Shown: in pieces, positions 23,701 to 33,400 of the stretch
Layout: each line of letters starts with the position of its first letter
How positions within the stretch are numbered: the stretch's first letter is position 1
Source of the DNA: Chrysoperla carnea
Lineage: Eukaryota > Arthropoda > Insecta > Neuroptera > Chrysopidae
Assembly (NCBI RefSeq): GCF_905475395.1
Contig: NC_058342.1
Span: 21,672,640-21,736,639 of the forward strand
Direction of reading: 5' to 3'
DNA length: 64,000 nt
Notes under the pieces: model-generated
What the model was told of the DNA's origin: nothing
Database searches by the model: none
The model's input: only the letters and a program-made list of their open reading frames with translations
Translations under genes and position numbers: made by a program

Positions 23701-25546
23701 TTCTCATCAAAATCATGGTCAGTGACCTAGGAAACTCTCGTGTGAGGGTTTTTTGGACCCATCATCTTAAATTTTGAAAAGTACGCTTTCTTAAGATATA
23801 AGTTCTAAAATAAGGTTATTCAATACTTCTTTCAAAAACCAAAATCATACTGAGTTATTTTCATCAAAATGAAACATTTAAACGGGCTAGATAGAAATCC
23901 ATTACGGTGGGAATCCACTACTGAATGGGAGGGTTTACGTAAACATGTTTCATATACCCTAAAATGCGTGTTTAAACGGAACTTATCACCCGTTTGTTAA
24001 TTGATCACTTGTTCAGATACATCCGGTATATGCCTCGTGCAGAATAAACTGCAATTAAATAGTACTTACTCGTTAACCAAGCACTTAATAATAACAGAAA
24101 TGCTGGATCATCTCTTGCAAATTGTTTTTTTGTTTCTGAAAAAAAAAAAAATCTGTATATTTGTAGAAAAATAAAAAATCAAATACAAGATAAATCATAA
24201 ATTGAGTCGCCGTATCGCTGAGAAATAAATCTCCTTTGGTCAAAATAAGTATTATTTTAAATTTAATTTAAAATCAAAAATTTTCACGCCGAATTTCTTC
24301 TAAATTAGTTCTGCAAGAATAAATAAAATGGGAACAAACAAGTGAAAATAAACAATTGAGTGAATTGTTGAAATACTCTTTTTGTTGCTCGTTTACGAAC
24401 TCAAATTCACTTTTTACGTTCTGAGCAGGTTATAAAAATTTCAGCTCGATATCTCTTTTTGTTTTTATCATGCTGACAGACAGACGGGTGGAGGGGCAAA
24501 CGGAAATGGACTAATTAAGTGAATTTGTGAACACCTATATCAGGGGTCGGCAATCTTTTGAGTAGGGAAGAGTCAAAAAGTTTTTAAAGAGTCATAAAGT
24601 TTTTTCTTGCCAACAACAAAGACTGAAAATGAGTTATAAAAAATTCCTATATGAACATTTTGGACCAAGATATTCGCTTCCTAAGCAAAATTGACACTTC
24701 TAGATTTAAAACCCCAATTTAATTTTTTTTTAATATCATTCGAAAATTTAAACTGCCGTATATTAAGCCCTTGCATATTGTCTCTTACAAATTTTTACCA
24801 CTCTCCCACTATACGTTTTTAAACATGTCCAAAAATAGAATTTTTCCATATTTTAGGAGTTTTTTCACCTGGCCACAATTTTATAAAAAAAAGGTGTTAT
24901 CTAAAATTTCATCACAGGTTGCGACCCCTGACCTATACCAAAATTTTGTGCGTATTATCAATATTTATAGGCATTACAAACCTGGGACTAAAATTAATAT
25001 ATCTTGATAAGTATTTCATATATACAGGGTATAAAAATGTCAATTTTTTTTCAAAGGCGCAAAATAATTCTTAATCTACGTGAAACAATACAATAATTCG
25101 GTTTTCAACATGTTTTATTAAGTCATTTTTTGTAAAATTTGCTTAATTTGAATTATTACCCAAATTGGGTAAAAATAGACACTTTGTTTACGTGGATGAC
25201 TTAGTCTACGTAGACAATTGTTGATGTAAACATTAATAAATGTAAACATTCCATATTGGCAATAATGAATAACTACAACACTAACTAAAAATACAATAAA
25301 AATATGCTTACGCTTCCTATAATGAAAATTTCGATAAACTTTTTGCGGAGACACAAATAAATACCACATCTGCCACAATGCAAATTCAAAATCCATCTGT
25401 TGAAATTTAAATATTCTCCTTAAATATTTATAACGCTTCATTGCAGCTGACATACAATCTTGCCGACTTGTCGCCGGTTCTGGTAGTAAACCTCCTGTGC
25501 TTTGGTTATCCGAATCATATCGGGGACTTCTTGTATATTGCCTCAT
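20733..25546 (-). CDS. unc-50: UNC-50 homologue, Golgi multi-pass membrane protein
   Basis: Four exons, 25312-25546, 24070-24135, 22432-22794 and 20733-20869, total 801 nt, 266 residues (human UNC50 259). All boundaries are GT-AG and all internal junctions are phase 1. The N-terminus is hydrophilic (MRQYTRSPRYDSDNQ), then AMKRYKYLRRIFKFQQMDFE and FALWQMWYLFVSPQKVYRNF, a hallmark of the family. Exon 2 encodes the FARDDPAFL motif. Exon 3 holds several membrane spans, with WGYAFDVHLNAFFP and YYVYITFLGY. The C-terminus ends WNVSHTVMEFYHNRVK. Known: UNC-50/GMH1 proteins sit in the Golgi; the worm protein is needed for trafficking of a subset of nicotinic acetylcholine receptors. Intron 3 (20870-22431) is nearly all a Tigger transposon. 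The gene is divergent from HCF, 1951 bp between start codons. Confidence 0.95.
20923..22405 (+). mobile_element. Tigger/pogo DNA transposon, complete ends, dead transposase
   Basis: Ends CAGTGAAACTTGGATAAGTG and CTTAACCAAGTTCCACTG lie at TA on both sides (20921-20922, 22406-22407). Terminal inverted repeats extend over 120 bp, with GGAACTCATGCTGAG-TCCCA in both arms. The plus-strand transposase starts at 21248 (MPKRKFKSLSMREKLKLITA), with the CENP-B/psq helix-turn-helix TRDEVCVEFNVPKSCLCII, an early stop after NKDKIE, and a DDE region near 21728 (DDIFNAGEAGLF where active relatives have N-x-DET-GLF), then KGESCHGGKLSKERVTILLG. So it has a lost catalytic Asp, a stop and a shortened frame. It fills UNC-50 intron 3. 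Confidence 0.85.
22930..23185. repeat. Diverged tandem duplication in UNC-50 intron
   Basis: GATATATTGTTTGCAATGTA near 22938 and AATATTTTGTTTGCAATGCA near 23076 each precede a GCCGAAAAATAAGAAAAAC block (22980 and 23142), giving two units of about 140-160 bp. Confidence 0.5.
23425..23665 (-). repeat. Repeat family 2, central fragment
   Basis: Contains ACATACATCCTTAATTAATC, the antisense of the internal TTAAGGATGTATG start found in full copies, then the TTTAAATTTCCACCGACTAG block. Both outer ends are missing. UNC-50 intron 2. Confidence 0.6.
24337..25038 (-). repeat. Repeat family 1 copy split by a hAT element
   Basis: Starts AACAAGTGAAAATAAAC and ends ATATATACAGGGTATAAAAAT, both family-1 termini in antisense orientation. 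It is interrupted at 24541-24930 by a hAT-type MITE. Without that insert it would be about 310 bp, an internally shortened copy. UNC-50 intron 1. Confidence 0.75.
24541..24930. mobile_element. 390-bp hAT-type MITE nested in repeat family 1
   Basis: Starts CAGGGGTCGGCAATC and ends GGTTGCGACCCCTG, inverted copies. It is flanked by ACCTATAT (24533-24540) and ACCTATAC (24931-24938), an 8-bp target duplication with one change. The CAGGGGTCGGCAA start and 8-bp duplication are characteristic of hAT. A related internal piece lies at 39745-39830 in an HCF intron. Confidence 0.85.
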
Positions 25547-26379
25547 ATTTACAATTTTTTTTTTTTTTGTATGTATATTATATAGTTGGCACCATTATTG
25601 CAATAAATATCTTAATTTAGTGTTTAGTTTTTTGTACAAATTAATGTTTAAATAAAATTTTTGATTTGTGTATTTTTTTTTGATTCAATCATATAAATTC
25701 TGAACAAGTGAACTGTCATATACAAATTTATTGTCCAATGAAAATAAACTTTGGTTATATCTACCTACGTATTCGTTAGCAATAAAGATTTATTTTTAAT
25801 AGTATAAAGCAGTGTTTAAATTATTCATTTCTTTAAAGGATGTGTTCACTACAATTTTTAAATTATACAAAAAGATAAATTTTTATTAGATAGTAGTTTC
25901 CAAAATTTCTAGGGTTTTTTTGCATAAAATTTAATCTATTTATCCCTGAAATAATTTTGAAAACTCTCAAAATACTTAGTTAAAAATTTTAACACATTGT
26001 TCTTAGTGTCTTTTTTGAAATAAGCCCATCTCTTGGACTTGAGCACAAGGTCCAAAAATTTATGTCAGATTGTCAGATGGCAAATTCTATTCGAATTTGG
26101 AGCGAAATGATTAAATCAAGATCTCACATAGATGAAGATCGTACTCAGGGCCGGTCTTAGCCATCTAGGCGCCCGATTCGAATAATACATTTGGCTTATT
26201 TCGATGTAAACAGCAAGTACTTTTAAACGAGACTAAATGGGCGTACTAATGGTACCTACTATTCCTAAAACCTTAAGATGGGTCATCTTATTTTCCAATG
26301 TAGAAAATCCAGCCAAAATTAAAAGTTAGTAGGTTAAGAAGCGCTCACACTTTGAACATAAGACTCATTGTGACATCTA
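25547..26379. promoter_or_regulatory. UNC-50 upstream region, divergent intergenic half
   Basis: AT-rich sequence upstream of UNC-50 with a T-run directly before the ATG. It shares the 1951-bp intergenic space with HCF. A lone CAGGGCCGGTCTTAGCC at about 26147 resembles a hAT-like end but has no partner. No core promoter motif was confidently placed. Confidence 0.35.
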
Positions 26380-26600
26380 TTTTAATTATCATTTCAGCTC
26401 ATCTAATTTAATTATCATCTCATTTATTTTCAGAGGTTGAGTACACCTCTTTAATGCATATATCATCCAAGATAGACTTACACTACATCAACTCACCACA
26501 ACTATTTAAATTAATTTTTGTTGTCACGGCGGGAATCGAACCCACAACCCACGTACTACAATACCACGTGATATTGTAGTACGGTGATCATCACTTTTGA
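26380..26600 (-). repeat. tRNA-derived SINE-like repeat
   Basis: On the minus strand a box-B match GGGTTCGATTCCCGCC lies near 26525-26545. Upstream of it is a perfect inverted repeat, CGTACTACAATA (26552-26563) and TATTGTAGTACG (26572-26583), with CCACGTGA between. A non-tRNA body follows toward 26400. It differs in sequence from the SINE at 43233 and 63450. Confidence 0.5.
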
Positions 26601-27404
26601 AAATTCCATCTTAAAACTCTAAAAATTACCTTAAAATAATTTTATAGATACTTCACTTCGAACTTTAAAAGTGATCATGCTCATTAAGGTTTTTTAAGCA
26701 ATTAAATTTAAAAGTAAATCGTTGGAGACTAAAAATGTAAATTTGGTGGTTATTAACTACAGCGCTCTCAAAAATACACTATTAAGAAGATATAAAGCAA
26801 TGTCACTAATAAAAATTAAAGAGCAGAAACCGAAATGTCGACTTTGAAATATCGTGTATTGTTTTTTTTTTCAATACTTCAATATGTTGTATAAATTTTT
26901 TGCTAGAGATAATATTTTAATAATATATTAATTCGCATCTTTTATTTAAATGACTATTTTATTTAAATTTTTTACAAAAAACTCGTAAAATATAAACAAA
27001 TTATAATGAACCGACGAAGCTATCAAATGTAATCTCTACTTTATAAAATTCAATAAATCACTGAACTAAATTTACAAAATATTTGTCTATTAAAGTTTCA
27101 GTGAAATATTTAAAACAATATTAATTTGGTATGGAACATACATTAAATTGAATTATATGTTTGTTTTTACTAAAATTTTTACTTAAATTATGTTTAGAAA
27201 ATAATTATTTATTTTGAAATAAATTAAAAAAATTATGATATCATGACACTGAACTGTAATTTACTGAAGAAAATACAATATTTTTATATATTGATGCCAT
27301 TGTCTACAAGGTAGAATCTATCTCTACTCCACCAATACAGTATGATAATGTATAAGACAAAGAGATGAAATAGGGAAAGGTAGTAGATGGTATGTGCGGG
27401 GAAC

Positions 27405-27497
27405 TAATATGGCGCAGTAGCGTCGTCGTTTGAATTTGAAGCAAGCGCATAATGCATATACAATAGTTGTCGTCAAGTCTCGAAATGTAATTGTACA
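27405..27497 (+). promoter_or_regulatory. HCF leader with short upstream ORFs and a start-stop codon pair
   Basis: Upstream of the HCF ATG are ATG GCG CAG TAG at 27409-27420, ATG CAT ATA CAA TAG at 27452-27466, and an ATG followed directly by TAA at 27485-27490, 7 nt before the main start. The main ATG has a good context (ACA ATG G). If the transcript starts upstream of 27409, these could limit initiation. The transcription start was not determined. Confidence 0.4.
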
Positions 27498-30400
27498 ATG
27501 GCGGTAGCTACAGAATTAAAGTGGAAAAGAATATTAAATCCAACAGGACCGCAACCAAGACCTCGACATGGACATCGTGCTGTGGCAATAAAAGATCTTA
27601 TGGTAGTTTTTGGTGGCGGCAATGAAGGAATTGTTCATGAATTACATGTTTATAACACAGGTTAGTAAATAGATTTAGATTCAGAATGGCGACTGTCTAT
27701 GCAATAATTTTATGTTTGTATAATGTCGTGTATACATTTATTGTAAACATGTCAACACTTAAAATTGTGTATTATGTTAATTATTTTTATTTTACGATTA
27801 GTTTATAATCGTTAACAAGTTCAATTATGTTTTATTTTGAAATGTTTATATTAGTTTAAAGCAATATGGCGACTTGCATGATTTACATGACGGCTATATA
27901 GATAGCCGGTTCCAAGCTTTAAATACTAAAATTCCCTATAAATTTGAAAGTTGTTTCAAACTTTCAAATTTTTTGAAACATCAAACAAAAACATACTTGA
28001 AACTTATGATGGTTGTCAAAATTCATTTTTATATAAATTTGTTAAAAATTCAATTTAGGTTACTTTCTTAGCTTAAAATTATTGTTAAAAAAAAGTATAC
28101 ACTTTTAGCTTTAATCTTTGATAATAATCTGTAGATGATTCTATAAAATTTACTTAAAAATTAGAAAGGATAATTAATTCAATTTTACTTGTTAATGAAA
28201 TAGTTGCCGGTTACGGCATCTTTTACGTAAAAGTTTTCTGTGTTGGAAGTCTTAAAAGTGGCTCTAGAAATAAATTTAAAAAAAGTATAGGGTAATAATA
28301 CCTTTTGGTACTGTTACGATACCGTAGATACTAATTAATAGAAAAGGGTTTATTGATTTTTTTTAAAGAGGGATTATACAAAGTGGCTTCTTTTTTAAGT
28401 TGACATATGCTTGCAAATATTTATTCGAATAAACATTTTACTCGATAAATCGAAATCTACTCAAACATTTTACTCGATAAATAAAAATCGAAACTTTTCA
28501 GTCCGTTTTTTGCCTAAACTGTACGACGGTCTGCGGAAAAATGTTACATTTTTAATCAATAACAACTTTTTAAGGAGAGTGTGCTTTTCATTGAGCTTGA
28601 AAACCTAGGCCACGTTTAATGCCTGCGTAAGATGTGCCCCAACATATCAAGCATTTTTTGCTTGACGCATTGTTATCGATATAAGTTATTTTTCGAGTTT
28701 CAAGTATATGCCAACTTTAAATAGACACCCTGTATATGTTAAAAAAATCCGCCAAATACGGATATTGAGGGTCGAAAATTTTTAATAATTTCTAATCATC
28801 GAAAATAATGAGTAATCAAAATTTATCTCTAAATTGATTCTTATTGATAGAAAAAATAAGTGTTTGCGAACAGTTAAAGGCTAAATATATTGTTTAAAAT
28901 AATTTGGAGGCGAGTTAAACAAATTTTAGCTTTAAATTTTCGGAATGGATATACGGACACTATTGTGTGTTTGGCGTGAATCGCACGTTAAGATAATTAG
29001 TGTGAACAGAATATTAAGTTTTTTTGAGGAAAAATTAATATTTTTTCCCTGCGATTGCGTTCATTCATTGATCTACGGGTTGACCACGCCTTTAATGGGG
29101 TCGAGTTAGTACGGTTCTGCTGTTTTTTGGCTTTTTCGTTAACTCGATAATCACCCACTGATCCTTAGAAAATCTGAAAGAAGCTCAAAAAAAAATTAAG
29201 ACCCATCTTTTAAACCATTAGAGATAGAACAAAAGTTTAAACTGTTTACCCGTAAGGGCGCAAATTAGGACAAAGCTTCGGTGTCCATTTTTTCCAAAAC
29301 TGTAAAAGATAGGGATTTTAAAATTTGTAGGTAGCTTCAACTATTGGAAACATTCTCGTAAAACGATAAAAATTTTAGAAAATACTTTCGAAAACCAAAT
29401 AAATGGCAGCCGAACGGCCGTCATACTTGAGTTGGTTTAAAAAAAAAAAAAAAAACATTTTAACAACATATTCTGCACATGATAAGAAATAAATTTAAGT
29501 ACAAAAAAATATCGATTTTCTGAACCCATCACATGGAGGATCCCATTAATTAAATCGTTCACTTTACTCCAAAATACGAGGGTAGTTACACTAAAATCCT
29601 TCTGGCGCCCAAATTAATAATACACAATTGACTTTCAAATTAAGCTGATAATTTAAAAAAAATTTTTTTTTTATATTTTCAATTTTTTGTTTTAATTTAC
29701 GATTACGGTTTTGTTTATTTCAGCTACAAACCAATGGTTTGTACCTACAACAAAAGGGGATGTACCCCCTGGATGCGCCGCATATGGATTTGTCGTTGAT
29801 GGGACACGTTTATTCGTTTTTGGTGGAATGATCGAATATGGTCGATACAGTAACGATTTATATGAATTACAAGCAGCCAGATGGGAGTGGAAGAAACATA
29901 AACCTATACCACCACGTAATGGAAAACCACCTTGTCCTAGATTAGGGCACAGTTTCACATTGGTTAATGGAAAAGTTTATCTGTTCGGTGGTTTAGCAAA
30001 TGATGGTGAAAATCCTAAAAATAATATACCACGATATTTAAATGATTTATATGCTTTGGATATTAAGTCAAGTACATCGACTGTATCGTGGGAATTGCCT
30101 CAGACTTTTGGAACGCGTCCTCCACCAAGGGAATCTCATACAGCCGTTGCGTATACTGATAAAAATACACAAGAAAGTTTGTTAGTTGTATATGGAGGTA
30201 TGAGTGGATGCCGTCTTGGAGATTTATGGATATTAAATACAGGTATATCACATATTTTATTAAACATTCCTATTTATTTCTCTTATAAAAAGGAAGGCAA
30301 GAGTAATTGGGATTTTTTTTTAAAAACAAAAGAGGGGTACCGCAAGTGGGTCCCTAGTACCTAGACCAAGAGTCCTCTGTGCCCTTCTTGAGTGCGACAT

Positions 30401-33400
30401 GTCACCCGAAGACGAGACGTCTTCGGATAGGAGGCGCTATTAAAATCGAATGAAGCTAAAGGATTTTGTCGAGGCCAGGTGGCACGCAGAAAGCCCATAG
30501 CTTCTCTGTCAGGATCTGTCCCAGGATTGATGGATTCAAGGTTTCGGACCAGAACATTCTGAATTTAACTCCCTACAGACTTCTGCAGGTACAAATAACA
30601 TGTATGGAGGTTTCGTCATCTTCCATACAGGTTCTACCAGTGTGATTATTAGAGATCCTCATGTTATGAAGGTGATAGTTCAATCGACAGTGTCCTGTCA
30701 AGAGTCCTACAACTCTTCTCACCTGTGCTCTACTAAGTTTCAGACGAGCACAGTCGAAAGGCCTAGGTGTGGTTATACACAGTTTGGCCTGTCGCATGCC
30801 CTGCGCAAAATTCCAGTAATCAATTTGGGTTTGTAACTGAAGTAAGGTCAAACTTTTCGAGGTTTGTTTAATTTCTTTAGGTCGACAACTTAGGTTTAAC
30901 ATTGCCTTTGCATTGCAAACAACATAAAAAAAAAGCATCTGATTTGATGTAGCCCCTTTTTGATGTATAATTTGATTGAATTATAGACACAATAAAGTTT
31001 ATGGCATGCAATAAAGTTATAACAATGGTGACTTCGACTTAAAATAACTCATGCCTGATTTGGATTGTAAAGATTACTAATATCGTAAAATTTGTGATGT
31101 TAGATTAAAAATACTAAATCCTCAAATTTTGTTTGCAGCAACAATGACATGGACAAAACCACACGTATCCGGACCAGTTCCATTACCTAGATCACTTCAC
31201 ACGTCAACATTAATTGGCAACAGAATGTTTGTTTTTGGTGGATGGGTTCCATTAGTTATGGATGATGTGAAAGCGTCTAGTCATGAAAAGGAATGGAAAT
31301 GTACAAGCACTTTAGCTTGTCTTAACTTAGGTATAATTTTTACTTTTAAAACTTTTTAAAGCAGTCTTTAGGTTGACGGAAAATTTTATTCTAAAGAGTT
31401 GTAAAATCTTTCACAAGATACAGTATCCACGTGCATTAAAATAAAACTTCCTTTGAGGATGTACGAGCGCCAGGGCAATTTTGGATAAAAAGCTTGATTT
31501 TTTTTTAATATAAAGTTGAGTCTAAATCATGAAAATTTTAGGGAGGTTGCATGATTATTTAAAGAAATAAATGACTTTAAAAGTAGGTTCAAATTTGTTT
31601 TATGGTAAAACGGTAGATGGATGATATGTTTTCATAGATTTCTCCAAAACTAGTCGATGGAAATTTAAAAAAAACTGTTTAAATTAAAGTTCAAATCTTA
31701 AAAAATTATTGAAAAAAAAAAAAAAAAACGTTGTGTCTGACTAATTAAGGATGCATAAGCACGGTAATAGGAGCAGAAATTGACAATATAAGACGAAAAG
31801 TAATAATAAAATTTTTCGATATTTGGACTAATTTTCAAAATATCGAAAATTATGTTAAATTATTTAGCTTTCGATATTTCGAAAACCAAGGCGAATATCG
31901 AAAAATTGTATTTTTATTTTTCGTCTACATTCAAGTTATAACAAAATTCATCATCAAAGTTTAAAATAAGGTACACATAATTTCAACTTCGACTTTCTCG
32001 AGTGTAAAATTGACTTGGCGCTCGTACTACCTTAAACTAAAGAAAATTTATAAAACTGAATATTTTTTTTTGGGGTCAGTTGAAATTTTTTTTAAACTTT
32101 CATGATCAATAAATAATGTAAACTAGAATTTCTGATATACTCATTTATTTTTTTTACCGTCAAGTAGTGTCCGACCGAAGGTCGATTTTTGGCAGAAGCC
32201 GATTAATCGGCTATCGCCACAACCTTCGGCCGAAGCCGAGCCGAAGCCGAAGGTTTAAAAACATGATTTAAAACTTTAATATTAAAGTTGATCTCTAGAA
32301 GTTGATCTAGAGATTATGTTCTTTAGAAGTTGATCTAGAAGTCAATCAAAAAGATTATTTAAAAAGTTACCTTGAAATTTATTTCAAAATAATAACATTT
32401 AGAACAATTCGTTCAATTCCGACGTTTGCTAGGAACCTTCGGCCAAAGCTTCGGGTTCGGCCTGAATTCAGGCCGATGCCGAATGTTTGACCGAAGGTGT
32501 TTTTTTTGGTCCAAGGTGGCCGAAGCCGAAGCTTCGGTCGGACACTACCGTCAAGTTTAACCTTTGTTGTGAAAAAATATTTTTATATCATGCATATGAC
32601 ATATATCAAGGTATATTAAATTTAGTCCCAAGTTTGTAACGCCTAAAAATATTAATGCTACGAATAAAATTTTGGTACAGGTGTTTACCTAATTAGTCCG
32701 TATTCGGTTGTCTGTTCGTCTGTCAGTCAGTAAGGGACGTAAAAAGTAAGGTCCAGTTCGTAAATGATTCGAGGTCAATTGGGTTTTGGGTTCGTAGGAC
32801 CCATCTTATAAACCGTTAAAGGTAGAACAAAATTTTAAATGTAAAAAATGTTCATTATAAAAATATAAACAACTTTTATTTCAAACATTTTTTTCGTAAA
32901 CATCACTATTTACCCGTGAGGGCAAATAGTTATTAGTTATATAGTATGTATTATATCGGAATATCAGTCATGTGTCTGTGACATGTATGTATGTCTGGCT
33001 ATCTAAGAGTGGCTATCTCTCTTTACTTACATAATGTGAAAAAATAAACGATTCCGTTTTCAACACTGTCTATACATGGATGATACAATTTGTATACCGT
33101 GCTTGGTACGTAAAAAGTAAGCGTGGGTCGTAAATGAGCAACATAGGTCAATTGGGTCTTGGATCTGTAAGACCCTTCTTGTAAACCGTTTGAGATATAA
33201 CAAAAGTGTAAATGTAAAAAATGTTCCTTTTAAAAAAATTTTGTCTGAATTTTTTCGTTAACATCACTGTTTACCCGCGAGGGCGCAAATTAGGTGAAAA
33301 TTTTTTAGTACGTATATATATGGGAATTTCAGTTACATGTTTGTGGCTATCTAATAGTGGTTATCTTTCTTTATTTACATGACGTAAAAAAACAAACGAT

